From: Zobellia galactanivorans
GTDB taxonomy: Bacteria; Bacteroidota; Bacteroidia; Flavobacteriales; Flavobacteriaceae
Direction: 5' to 3'
Length of the DNA: 64,000 nucleotides
Assembly (NCBI RefSeq): GCF_000973105.1
Contig: NC_015844.1
Coordinates: 248,001 to 312,000, forward strand
Shown: piece by piece, positions 9,772-19,488 of the stretch
Position numbering within the stretch: the stretch's first letter is position 1
Layout: every line of letters begins with the position of its first letter
The notes under the pieces: model-generated
The model's input: only the letters and a program-made list of their open reading frames with translations
Database searches by the model: none
Told to the model about the DNA's origin: nothing
Position numbers and translations under genes: made by a program

Positions 9772-11580
9772 TTACCAACCTGGGTTTTGTGGGAAACCTT
9801 CATATATTTCTGTATCGTTTTTAGGGAAGGGCAACCAATAGTGCTTATCCTCAAAAACCTTGGTTCTTAAGACCCTTTCTACAAAATTTATGGGTTTGCC
9901 TTCGGCATTCCGGTCAAAAATTATCTCAGTTTTAAGCTTGTACTTTTCTTGAGTTCCTAATTTCCATCTTCTAATATCCATCCAACGATGCGATTCATAG
10001 GATAATTCTACCGCCCGTTCCCGACGTATTTCATCCATAAAAGCGTTATCGCTGGTAAGGTATTCAGGCCGCACGTTTAAGCTGCCATCGGGCACTGCCC
10101 TTTCTCTAATTTTGTTAATGGCATCAAGTGCGGATAGTTCAAAACCTTGTGGTTTTCCATTGATTCCATAAGCAACCAATGCCGCTTCGGCATACATTAA
10201 GTACACATCTGTTAATCGTACGTGCAGACGCCATGCAAATACACCTTGATTATCAAAATTGTTAAATCCTATTGGAAACCATTTTTTAGCTACGTAACCC
10301 GTTCTTGTTCCATTTCCTTTGTTAGGATAGCGGTGTGCGCCTTCCCTAAAGAATTGGGCATAACGATGCACCTCGTTTTCGCCGGTGGCGGCACCAAGGT
10401 TCTCTACCATTTGGTCCCCATCCAAAACAATCCATTTGTACAGCCTTGGATCCCTATTCTCCCAAGGATTGGCCGGGTCGTATAGCGGACTATCTTCACA
10501 GGACAAACCATCACTCATACCAAAATTGTCTTCAATATAATTATGGGTAGGAAACGAAGCGAGGTTATTTTGACCAATCGCCCCCAACTGCCAGTTGGTC
10601 GACAGAAAATTTTGAAACCAGCCAACAGAACCTGCCTGACTAAAAATATATTCCGAAGAATAAGGGTATCTCCCCTGCGTAGAATAGAAAACACTTTCAT
10701 ACTCGTCCCAAGGGGTTAAACTGTATCTTGACATTTTAAGAACCTCGGCAAAGGTATCCGCCGCGCGCTTTGCCAATTCTTTATCATAGTCATAGGTACT
10801 ACTGCTATTTTGCATGAGCGGACTGGCTGCATACAGAAGGTTCTTTGCTTTTAAGGACAAGGCCGCCCCTTTTGTAAGCCTGAACATATTTTCGCCTCTC
10901 GATTTTAGTCCGGGCGCAAAATCGGGATCGTCCCAATCAACCGGCAGTAAATCAACAGCTCTTTGAAAATCTTCGTCTATTTTAAGTGCGGTTTCCGACC
11001 ATTGCGCAGGTCTTTCCAATTTCCAATCATCCTCAAGAACACGGTCTATATATGGAATGCTTCCCCAAAACTTCATGATTTCATGGTGAAAAAATGCCCT
11101 AAAAAAATAGGCTTGCCCCAAAATCACATCTTTCTCTACCTGGTTGGCCCCCGTCATTAGACTATCCGCATCGGCAATAACAATATTTGATTTACGAATA
11201 CCGGCCCAGCTACTCGGCCATAATTTAGCTCTGTCAAAAGGTAGTTCCGCATTGGTATTGGTCGGTCCGTCAAACATACTTCCCGGACCACTTCTTTGCC
11301 ATTCCCAGTATCTTCCCTCATCAATAGCGTAATCAAATTGCCACGTATCGATACCCACGGCATCTTCGGCATAACAATGAAAATGTTGCCAGTGTGCGGC
11401 CGTACTGTAATCTACGATCATGGCGTACATTTCTTCTACAAAACCTTGGGCACTATCAAAGTTTTTAAAGACTTCTTCTTCTGTGAGTTCCGTCTCTATT
11501 GATTTATCTAGGTAATCTTCACAAGAGGCGAATATTCCCAGAAAACATATTCCTAATACCAGTTTGAATATCTTACGCAT
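9772..11580 (-). CDS. SusD/RagB family lipoprotein (first pair of PUL1)
   Basis: 602 aa lipoprotein (IFASC, Cys20). SusD features: the early FDSAQGFVEEMYAMI helix, QAYFFRAFFHHEIMKFWGSI, and C-terminal NKIRERAVPDG and DEIRRERAVELSYESHRWMD followed by RRWKLG. The end ...GFPQNPGW is typical. It should bind the target glycan at the cell surface and close over the SusC encoded directly upstream (12-bp gap). It is somewhat longer than many SusD proteins (about 500-580 aa), mostly through loops after residue 300. The ligand cannot be read from sequence. Confidence 0.94.
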   Translation of the reverse strand: MRKIFKLVLGICFLGIFASCEDYLDKSIETELTEEEVFKNFDSAQGFVEEMYAMIVDYSTAAHWQHFHCYAEDAVGIDTWQFDYAIDEGRYWEWQRSGPGSMFDGPTNTNAELPFDRAKLWPSSWAGIRKSNIVIADADSLMTGANQVEKDVILGQAYFFRAFFHHEIMKFWGSIPYIDRVLEDDWKLERPAQWSETALKIDEDFQRAVDLLPVDWDDPDFAPGLKSRGENMFRLTKGAALSLKAKNLLYAASPLMQNSSSTYDYDKELAKRAADTFAEVLKMSRYSLTPWDEYESVFYSTQGRYPYSSEYIFSQAGSVGWFQNFLSTNWQLGAIGQNNLASFPTHNYIEDNFGMSDGLSCEDSPLYDPANPWENRDPRLYKWIVLDGDQMVENLGAATGENEVHRYAQFFREGAHRYPNKGNGTRTGYVAKKWFPIGFNNFDNQGVFAWRLHVRLTDVYLMYAEAALVAYGINGKPQGFELSALDAINKIRERAVPDGSLNVRPEYLTSDNAFMDEIRRERAVELSYESHRWMDIRRWKLGTQEKYKLKTEIIFDRNAEGKPINFVERVLRTKVFEDKHYWLPFPKNDTEIYEGFPQNPGW

Positions 11581-11591
11581 TGTCTACTATA

Positions 11592-14500
11592 TTAAAAGTT
11601 AATGTTTAGCCCTATGTTATATCTTTTGAACGTAGGGTAATCACCTCTATATTCAGAGGCCGTTGAACCTGTGTTATCCTGTCTATCGTCAGGTAAGTCT
11701 GACCAGTATGCCAAGTCGTTACCGCTAACATAAACCTTATAACTACTTCCTTTCCCGGTTTTAAAGGTGTAGGCCAACTCAATATTTTTAAGTCGCACGA
11801 AAGAAGCATCATACCAGTTCCTATATGGATCGGTGCCCCCACCTGTACCCAACCAGGCTGGAAGTACTTCCTCGCCATCGGGATTATCTACACTCCAATA
11901 ATCGGATTTGTACTCAAAGAAAAGCGGGGTCTCGAGCATGAACGTCCTATCTGTAAAGTTTTTGGTAGCATTGTTCACCCCATAAAACTGAACCATAAAG
12001 GAAAAGTTCTTATACCCGGTTCCCAAGGTGAGGTTATAGGTGTTCTGTGGCCTTACGGTATAACCAAAAGGAACCGCATCATCACTGTTTACAACCCCGT
12101 CACCGTTATAATCTATTTCATCATAATAGCCAGGGCGTCTGGTTTCTTGACTGTTCTCTTGAGGGGTTGCACCGTAGACATCATCCCAAGATTGTAACAT
12201 ATCGCCCCTGATGTTGACCCTGGGCTGCCCAATGGCAAACCCTTCTTCCTTTTGATAGCTTTGCTTTAAAAGGGGATCTTCTTTATAGATGATTTCGTCC
12301 CTTGCCTTGGTAAAAGCGAAATTCGACCATACATCCCAATTTTGCGTCAACTGTTTTTTATAGTCCAAGGATATTTCAATTCCTTCAACCGTTGTCTCCC
12401 CAATATTGAAATCTGCAGGCTGAAAGCCGAAGAAGCTGGGAACACTTCGGGAATCGGCCGGAACGATGATATCGTGCCGGTCTTCCTTAAAAAGGTCCAC
12501 CTCTAAGGAAAGGCTGTTTTTAAGTACCGATAGTTCAAAACCTATATTGGCCTTTTCCGATGTTTCCCATTGCAAATTGGGGTTACCTATAATACTTTCC
12601 ATTCTAAAGGTATATGGGGAACGTGTTCCGTAGGGACTCACATTGTTCATAAATGCACTACCGCCACTAGACCATTGCGAAAGGTAGGCCCATCTTTCAC
12701 CGGCACTGTCATCACCAACAACTCCGTAAGACCCCCTAATTTTAAACTTGTCCAACCAAGTCGCCGATTCCATAAAAGGCTCGTTGCTCACCATCCAACC
12801 CAAGGCTACGGAAGGGAAAAGCTCAAATTTATAGCCCGGCCCATATTTCTCCGACCCGTTGTAGGCACCGTTTACATCAATAAAATAACGTCCGTCATAA
12901 TTGTAGGTAGCCCGGGCCACCCAGTCCTCACGATATCTGGGAAACATGCTTCCTATGGCATATTCCTCCCTGTTCATCAACATTAATATGGTCGTATTAT
13001 GCTTCTCTGCAAACGTTCTGTTATAGTTGAATGAAAGCTGATAGAACAATCGTCTGCTCGTTTCCCAATCTTGTATGGTAAGTCCGTTACGCTCCCAAGG
13101 ATTCAAGACAAAATCGAACTGATTTGTTCCAACCGGCGAAACCAATTGAGCGGACCCGTCTTGGTCGTAAATTTTATAAACTACGTTATCCATACCACCG
13201 GGATTCTCCTCTACAACTCCGCCCCCACCTCTAAAATTATTGTCATAAGACAGGCGGCCCGTAAAACTCAACCCCTTAAGAAGGAAGTCCAGTTTCTGGT
13301 CTAGGACAAAATCACTGTTCACCTGCACCCTATGGTTTTTTGTAAAACCTTTTGCCGTTAATATTACGGCAGGGTTGCTCAGTTCAAAATTTTCAGTAAT
13401 CGCCCTACCGTAAGTACCATCTTCATAAATAGGGGTATATAGGTTTGGTGCCAATGAATAAATACTGCTGTACAATAGCTGTGGGTCCGCTTGGTTTGAA
13501 TTCTGAAGACCGTAGTAACCCGACAAGTTAACCGACAAGCGTGTTGTAGGCGTAATATCAAAATCTATGTTACTTCTATAATTAAATCTATCATAGTTGA
13601 AATTGGGCGTATAATCGCGTCCGTTATTAAAACTTCCCGCATCAAAAATATCGCCTACATGCTGATACGAAAGTGCACCAAAATATTTAACCGACTTTGT
13701 TCCCCCCGCTACGGAAAAATTCAATCTATAATCTGTTGCAAAATCCTTTTGCATCACATCTACCCAATCTACATCTGGATAGATACTTCTTTCCAAATCA
13801 TTGGCCGGATTACGGTATTTTTCAATAATATCTACCGGGGTGTAATTTCTCCAAGCCTCTTCCCGAACAGGAACCGTTCTTTCAATGGCCTCATTGGCTA
13901 CCATTAAACTATTGTAGGAATCATATTTTTCAGGAATTCTAGATAAGGTCTTTATGGCGGAACTGGCCGTAAGTGAAAGTTGGGCCTTTCCCTCCTTCCC
14001 CCTTTTGGTCGTGATCAATATTACACCGTTGGCTCCTTTTACACCGAATACCGCAGTGGCAGAGGCATCTTTTAAAACGGACAGACTTTCTATGTCACCA
14101 GAGTCTATATCATTCATACTCCGTTCAATGCCATCAACCAAGATCAAAGGTTGCCCCCCACCGTTCCAAGAACTTTGGCCTCGGATGAAAATTTGAGGGG
14201 ATTCATCCCCTGGTCGACCTGTTGAAGAGACCGTGGTCACACCGGGCAAACGCCCCGTTAAAGCTTGACCCACAGTAGATACCCCGCCCGATTGCATTAA
14301 ATCGGCACCGGTAACCTGTGAAATGGAGCCCACAACACTTTCCTTGGTCTGGGTTCCGTAACCTACAACGACCACCTCGTCAAGCTCAGATGCCTCAACG
14401 ACCATAAATACATCGATTTCCGTTCTGGAATCTACATTAACGGTCTGCTTGGCAAAACCGATATAACTGAATACCAAGACCGCGTCTTGGGGAACGTCAA

Positions 14501-14750
14501 TACTATAGTTACCATCAAAATCCGTCATTACCCCTTTGGTCGTTCCTTGCTGCAATATACTTGCACCGATAATGGGCAGCCCCGTATCGGCTTCAGATAC
14601 ATTTCCACTTACCGTAATAAGTTCTTGCTGATACTCATTTGCCGTAAGTGCAATAGGGAAAAACAAAATAAACGCTACCAATAACCTCATCTTCTCAAAA
14701 AAATTAAAACAAAATATAGACCGTTTTGTACAAGGAATCCGTTTTTTCAT
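11592..14750 (-). CDS. SusC/RagA family TonB-dependent transporter (first pair of PUL1)
   Basis: 1052 aa from the first ATG. An alternative ATG at 14690 (residue 21) would give a more ordinary signal peptide (MRLLVAFILFFPIALTA). After it comes the carboxypeptidase-regulatory-like domain (VSGNVSEADTGLPIIGASI, about 47-125), then DEVVVVGYGTQTKESVVGSI, the plug (LTGRLPGVTTVSSTGRPGD, PLILVDGIERSMNDID, LKDASATAVFGVKGANGVI) and a barrel ending ...YNIGLNINF. It imports oligosaccharides through the outer membrane using TonB energy. It is the first structural gene of PUL1, about 610 bp after the hybrid sensor gene, and its upstream region carries a 21-bp-spaced direct repeat that may be the regulator's binding site. 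Confidence 0.95.
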   Translation of the reverse strand: MKKRIPCTKRSIFCFNFFEKMRLLVAFILFFPIALTANEYQQELITVSGNVSEADTGLPIIGASILQQGTTKGVMTDFDGNYSIDVPQDAVLVFSYIGFAKQTVNVDSRTEIDVFMVVEASELDEVVVVGYGTQTKESVVGSISQVTGADLMQSGGVSTVGQALTGRLPGVTTVSSTGRPGDESPQIFIRGQSSWNGGGQPLILVDGIERSMNDIDSGDIESLSVLKDASATAVFGVKGANGVILITTKRGKEGKAQLSLTASSAIKTLSRIPEKYDSYNSLMVANEAIERTVPVREEAWRNYTPVDIIEKYRNPANDLERSIYPDVDWVDVMQKDFATDYRLNFSVAGGTKSVKYFGALSYQHVGDIFDAGSFNNGRDYTPNFNYDRFNYRSNIDFDITPTTRLSVNLSGYYGLQNSNQADPQLLYSSIYSLAPNLYTPIYEDGTYGRAITENFELSNPAVILTAKGFTKNHRVQVNSDFVLDQKLDFLLKGLSFTGRLSYDNNFRGGGGVVEENPGGMDNVVYKIYDQDGSAQLVSPVGTNQFDFVLNPWERNGLTIQDWETSRRLFYQLSFNYNRTFAEKHNTTILMLMNREEYAIGSMFPRYREDWVARATYNYDGRYFIDVNGAYNGSEKYGPGYKFELFPSVALGWMVSNEPFMESATWLDKFKIRGSYGVVGDDSAGERWAYLSQWSSGGSAFMNNVSPYGTRSPYTFRMESIIGNPNLQWETSEKANIGFELSVLKNSLSLEVDLFKEDRHDIIVPADSRSVPSFFGFQPADFNIGETTVEGIEISLDYKKQLTQNWDVWSNFAFTKARDEIIYKEDPLLKQSYQKEEGFAIGQPRVNIRGDMLQSWDDVYGATPQENSQETRRPGYYDEIDYNGDGVVNSDDAVPFGYTVRPQNTYNLTLGTGYKNFSFMVQFYGVNNATKNFTDRTFMLETPLFFEYKSDYWSVDNPDGEEVLPAWLGTGGGTDPYRNWYDASFVRLKNIELAYTFKTGKGSSYKVYVSGNDLAYWSDLPDDRQDNTGSTASEYRGDYPTFKRYNIGLNINF

Positions 14751-15360
14751 ACCGCTATAGTGTGGGTTGATATTTTCTTAATAAACTCTATATAATTCTT
14801 TAGGAATGTAGTCTCTTGTTTCTAATTACCACCTCATGAATCATTCATATGATCATTGTAAAAGGGCAAAAGCGAAAAACTACTTGAAATCATAAATAAA
14901 TCTTAACCTTTTTTCAAATTCTCTTTTGAAGTTAGGATAATTATGAATTCGATGTTGTAAATGTTAAAAAAAAATTAAATAAATAAAAACAGGGATGATG
15001 CCGCTTCGCTCCTATTTGTTGCAATTATTCTCCATTTGGCGCATATTGCAACATTTGTAAGAATTCATGCAACATTCGTAAAGTGGCGAAAGAGCCAACA
15101 ATACGATCTGTGCTCCCGATTCAAAAAAAGTTGCCCTAAGGCTTCCTTACACACGATTGGGGAGCGAGCTTTTCGTACTATAAGAAGTCGCTTTTACATA
15201 GATTCAACTGAAGAATAAACAAAGGGAAAGCATAGCCTGTATAGGCTCAAGGCTACACAGGGAAAGCATCTACCTTCCCGACAAACGTAGTATATTACAC
15301 CCCATAGGTCAACAGAAGAGTACGGCCCAAGGCTGGGCCCTATAGACGATAAGCCGCAAA
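14751..15360. other. 610-bp regulatory gap between hybrid sensor and SusC of PUL1
   Basis: No credible gene. It holds the leader and promoter of the PUL1 operon. Visible elements are the direct repeat at 15047-15081, a small hairpin (AGCCT-GTAT-AGGCT, 15234-15247), an 11-bp direct repeat AGGGAAAGCAT (15223-15233 and 15259-15269), and a GGCCC/GGGCC hairpin (15324-15339). I found no exact TAnnTTTG box in the minus-strand direction. Confidence 0.5.
15047..15081. promoter_or_regulatory. Direct repeat, candidate operator of the PUL1 hybrid regulator
   Basis: TGCAACATTTGTAA (15047-15060) is repeated as TGCAACATTCGTAA (15068-15081), 13 of 14 bases identical and with starts 21 bp apart, two helical turns. 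AraC-type domains bind such direct repeats as dimers. The site lies about 300 bp upstream of the SusC gene and downstream of the sensor gene. Its assignment to the PUL1 regulator is inference. Confidence 0.5.
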
Positions 15361-18300
15361 CTAGGCCTTCTGTCCCTTTACTTCCTTTGGGGAAATTCCG
15401 AAGTAGTCTTTGAATCGCTGGGCAAAATACGTAGTAGATGAAATACCGACCTTAGCACAGACATCGGTCATGTCGGTATTACCATTTTCTATAAGTTTCT
15501 TGGCCTTTTGAAGCCTTTGGTTTCTTATAAACTCATTGGCCGTTTGATTGGTAAGTGCCTTTGTCTTTCGATACAACTGGCTTCTACTTAGGTTCAAATG
15601 CGAGGCCAAAGACTCGACCCCAAGGTTGGAACTGGTCATATTATCATGAATATAATTGATGGCCTTTTCAACAAAAGCCTTATCCAAAGATGTGATACTG
15701 GCATCATCTTGAATCTCCCCCATGGACTTAAAATACTTCTTATAGATGACCTCCCTACTATGGATCAGTTGTTCAAGATGCCGACGCACCAATTTCATTT
15801 CAAAAGGTTTGCCCAAGTATACATCGGCCCCCATTCCGATACCTGATATTTTATCATCGACCCGTGCTTTTGCCGTCAGCATCATTATGGGGATATGACT
15901 GGTTTTTACATCCGTCCGTATGGCTTCACAAAATTTGAATCCGTCCATTTCCGGCATGACCACATCGGTTATGATCACATCGGGAAGCATTTCCGTGGCC
16001 AAACCTAAACCTTCGGTGCCATTCTTGGCCACCAAGACCTTATACTGGCCTTTAAACTCGTTTTTCAGGTAATTCCTCAGTTCTGAATCGTCTTCTACGA
16101 TCAATAAGGTTTTTGCCGTTTTACTGACCCGAACAGGCGGTTTTGGTTCTTGGGACGAACTCGATTTGATCAAATTCTGTTTGAAGGATGCCAGTTCACT
16201 ACCCTCGGTGATTATTTCCGAATCTTTAAAATGTTTGTTTCCCGAAGGAAAAACGACTTTAAAGACGGTTCCTTTCCCTAATTCGCTTTGAACATCGACC
16301 TTACCCTTGTGCAGTTTCACAAAGCTATGGACGAGTTCCAAACCGATACCCGCCCCGCCGTAATACCCATTTTTAAATGGTTCGGCCTGGTAAAAACGCT
16401 CAAAGAGCTTTTCGAGTTCCCCCTCTTCCAACCCAGGGCCCGTGTCAGACACCGTAAATTCTACCTTATCTTCCGTTTGCTTTACAGCTACGCGAACCGT
16501 TCCACCGTCAGGTGTTACCTTGAACGCATTCGAGAGTAAGTTGAATAGAATCTTTTCAAGCATACCCCTATCGGCCCAGAGCCATACGATGTCCGTATCG
16601 GACTCGATCTTTAAATCAATACAATTGGTCAGCGCCTCTTCCTTAAAATGGCCGGAAACCTCTCTTATAAACGGAATAAGGTTCAACCTATGGGCACGGA
16701 CCTTGATTTTGTTCGATTCCAATTTACTGAAATCCAATAGTTCATTGATAAGGCGAATAAGGCGTTCGGCATTTTTGTAAATCGTTAGGTGCTTAGTTTT
16801 TAGCCGACCACTCCCACTATAGCCCTCTTCTCCCAAAATATCCTTTATAGGGTTGAGGATCAAGGTAAGGGGAGAACTGAATTCATGGGCTACATTTGTA
16901 AAAAACTGTATTCTTTCTTTATGTAATTCTTCTTCCCTCAATCGTTTTTGACGCTCGTTTTCAACCTGTTGCTTATCTATGATCCGCTTTTTCTCAAAGC
17001 GTCTTAATAGGCCGAGCAAGGCCAACACAAGGAGACCATAGCCCAAGAGGGCCCAATTGGTTTTCCACCAAGGGGGCAGTACCTCAATATGAAGCGTAAC
17101 CGGTGTCTCGCTCCAAACCCCATCATTATTGGCGGCCTTTACCTTAAAAAGGTAATGCCCGGCATCTAGATTGGTATAGGTGGCACTTCTTATCTCCCCT
17201 ACATAATTATAATCATCTTCATAGCCTTCTAAATAATAGGCGTATTGATTTTCTTCGGGTACGGTAAAGTTGATGCCCGAATATTCGATAGTAAACACCG
17301 ACTGCTTACTGTTCAGGGTAATACTATCCGTTTGAAAGAGCACTTTCTTTAATGGCGATTCATTTGTAGAAGGCAGTACGTCCTCATTGAACAATTTCAA
17401 GTTCTTGAGGTATACCTTCGGTGCGGTTTCCAAGACATTGATATTGTTCGGGTCGAAATAATCGATTCCCTCATTGCCCCCAAAATACAATAGTCCTTCT
17501 TGATCCTTGTATACGGCATTTTTATTATAGTCATTGGAAACAAGACCATCGTTTTTGTTGTAATAGGTAAATTCATGGGTTTCCTTGTCCAGCTTAGCAA
17601 TCCCCGAATTACCATCTAACCATAAATTCCCCTGCAAATCTTCAATAATCGCATTAACATTGGGTATACCCAGCCCATTTGAGGCATTGTACCAGATTGC
17701 GGTGTTTTCCGTGGTATTGTACTTTAAAAGCCCTATTCCCCTAGTTCCTCCCCATAAGGTATTCTTATCATCCGTATATAGCGACACAATATCATAATTG
17801 TTCCATTCAGAGCCCTCCTCCGTTGACAAAAAATGATTCATTAAGAGCATCTCATAGTTGCCCTCTTTGTTCTGTTTTAATTTGAAGAGACCGTTGGTCG
17901 TGGCCACCCACACTACATCTTGGGAATCAACGCTTAACTTATTTATATAATTGCCCGCTAGGTCATGCGATTGAAACGAAGCATCATCAAAACCGGTAAC
18001 GCCTTGCCCGCCGAGTTTATACGAATACAATCCTTGGTTGAAGGATCCTATCCAAATCGTTCCCTTTGAATCTTCGGCAAAACTCATTATAGCCTCAGAG
18101 CCTTTTCTTTCCATAACTATCGGAAATTTGTAATTGACAAACCGATTTGAGCCCTTTTTCAAAAAAAATAAGCCTTTGTCCCAACTACCGACCCAAATAT
18201 TCTGTTGGCTATCGATAAATAGCGACTGAATATAATCACTGGTCAAGCCTTTATAGACCGAATTGTTACTTGTATTGATATGGATAAAAGTATTCGTTGT

Positions 18301-19488
18301 CTTATCGAGTACATCAACGCCCCCACCATCCATGGCTATCCACAATTTACCTTCTTCATCGGCAACCATAGAGGTTACCGAGCTAACCTGTAAGGAATTG
18401 GGCTTATTGTAGATACTCTGGATCTCACTGAATTTATTATGGAACTTATCGTGGACCACAATTCCCCTATTGTAAAAGCCCATCCAGATTCTTTCATCTT
18501 TATCCACGTACAAAGACCAGATGGAATTGGACAAAATACTTTTTTCATCGTTCTTATCGAAGAGGTAATGGCGAATAATGTCTCCATTCTTGGTCAAACG
18601 ATATAATCCGTCATTCTCGGTGCCACATAAAATATCCCCATATGGCGATTCAATTACCGAAAAAATGTTGTTAGATGTTATTTGAAAATTTTGTACCGAG
18701 GGTACCCGTTGCCCATCGGCCAGCTGTATTTTATAAATACCGTTAGAAATTGAACCGGCCCAAATCGTATTTTCAGTATCAAAAAACAACGATTGTATGG
18801 CCACCGTTATGGTAAGGGCGTCATTTCCATTTCTGAGCGGAGCAAGATCGGCCCTTTTATTTTTCAGGTCTATCTCTAGAAGTCCAGCACTCGTTGCCGC
18901 GTAAAACACTCCGTCGTCGCTGGCTTTGATTTCGTTGACCGCAAGAAAAGAATCAGGACTGGAATTATTGAACGGTATCCGCTCAATTTTAAGGCTATCG
19001 AGGTGCATCATAAATATACCTTGCTGACCGGTTCCTATAAATAAATGGCCATTGCCGTCTCCTTGTAAACTGTTTATCCCTACAATCCCTTCGTTTTGAT
19101 TTGTTGTTGAAATGAGCGGAATATGGCGAAACTCATCTTTTGCCCTATCATAGAGGCCCAATCCCACATTGGTACCTACCCACAACCTATTATCCTTGTC
19201 CAAATACGTACAGTAGACAAAACTACTGGCCAATACCCTATTATTGTCATTGAACTTTGGCCTATACGAAACGTAGTCCATTCCATCATAACGATAAATC
19301 CCAGATCCATGGGTTCCTATCCATATAAAACCGTTATTGTCTTGGGTAATGGTATGTATACCTACTTGGGAAATACCATCCTTGATTTTATTGAACTCCA
19401 AATCTTGGACAGTTTCTTGGGACCAAGTCTCCCAACTTAAGCTTACCATAATCAGGAAGCCTATATATGACAGTAATGTTTTTCTCAT
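15361..19488 (-). CDS. Hybrid two-component system sensor/regulator of PUL1
   Basis: One-protein two-component system, 1375 aa from the ATG at 19488. That start gives a proper signal peptide (MRKTLLSYIGFLIMVSLSW...SQ), whereas the open frame reaching 19608 adds 40 unlikely residues. The periplasmic part has Reg_prop propeller repeats (GFIWIGTHGSGIYRYDG, RLWVGTNVGLGLYD, TIWIGSFNQGLYSY), then a Y_Y_Y domain. A membrane span lies at about 811-828. HisKA follows with His868 in an unusual H-box (VAHEFSSPL), then HATPase (NLLSNAFK, DTGPGL, GGAGIGLELV), a receiver (about 1128-1240, phospho-acceptor Asp1175 in IITDVVMPEMDG) and a C-terminal AraC HTH (about 1290-1375). Such proteins sense an oligosaccharide of their target glycan in the periplasm and switch on the adjacent PUL. 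Confidence 0.95.
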   Translation of the reverse strand: MRKTLLSYIGFLIMVSLSWETWSQETVQDLEFNKIKDGISQVGIHTITQDNNGFIWIGTHGSGIYRYDGMDYVSYRPKFNDNNRVLASSFVYCTYLDKDNRLWVGTNVGLGLYDRAKDEFRHIPLISTTNQNEGIVGINSLQGDGNGHLFIGTGQQGIFMMHLDSLKIERIPFNNSSPDSFLAVNEIKASDDGVFYAATSAGLLEIDLKNKRADLAPLRNGNDALTITVAIQSLFFDTENTIWAGSISNGIYKIQLADGQRVPSVQNFQITSNNIFSVIESPYGDILCGTENDGLYRLTKNGDIIRHYLFDKNDEKSILSNSIWSLYVDKDERIWMGFYNRGIVVHDKFHNKFSEIQSIYNKPNSLQVSSVTSMVADEEGKLWIAMDGGGVDVLDKTTNTFIHINTSNNSVYKGLTSDYIQSLFIDSQQNIWVGSWDKGLFFLKKGSNRFVNYKFPIVMERKGSEAIMSFAEDSKGTIWIGSFNQGLYSYKLGGQGVTGFDDASFQSHDLAGNYINKLSVDSQDVVWVATTNGLFKLKQNKEGNYEMLLMNHFLSTEEGSEWNNYDIVSLYTDDKNTLWGGTRGIGLLKYNTTENTAIWYNASNGLGIPNVNAIIEDLQGNLWLDGNSGIAKLDKETHEFTYYNKNDGLVSNDYNKNAVYKDQEGLLYFGGNEGIDYFDPNNINVLETAPKVYLKNLKLFNEDVLPSTNESPLKKVLFQTDSITLNSKQSVFTIEYSGINFTVPEENQYAYYLEGYEDDYNYVGEIRSATYTNLDAGHYLFKVKAANNDGVWSETPVTLHIEVLPPWWKTNWALLGYGLLVLALLGLLRRFEKKRIIDKQQVENERQKRLREEELHKERIQFFTNVAHEFSSPLTLILNPIKDILGEEGYSGSGRLKTKHLTIYKNAERLIRLINELLDFSKLESNKIKVRAHRLNLIPFIREVSGHFKEEALTNCIDLKIESDTDIVWLWADRGMLEKILFNLLSNAFKVTPDGGTVRVAVKQTEDKVEFTVSDTGPGLEEGELEKLFERFYQAEPFKNGYYGGAGIGLELVHSFVKLHKGKVDVQSELGKGTVFKVVFPSGNKHFKDSEIITEGSELASFKQNLIKSSSSQEPKPPVRVSKTAKTLLIVEDDSELRNYLKNEFKGQYKVLVAKNGTEGLGLATEMLPDVIITDVVMPEMDGFKFCEAIRTDVKTSHIPIMMLTAKARVDDKISGIGMGADVYLGKPFEMKLVRRHLEQLIHSREVIYKKYFKSMGEIQDDASITSLDKAFVEKAINYIHDNMTSSNLGVESLASHLNLSRSQLYRKTKALTNQTANEFIRNQRLQKAKKLIENGNTDMTDVCAKVGISSTTYFAQRFKDYFGISPKEVKGQKA

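Noticed and set aside
15223-15269. Two copies of AGGGAAAGCAT and small hairpins as a possible attachment site or CRISPR-like repeat
   Set aside because: Only two short copies, no spacer regularity, no integrase or cas gene nearby; more likely part of the sensor gene's 3' region.
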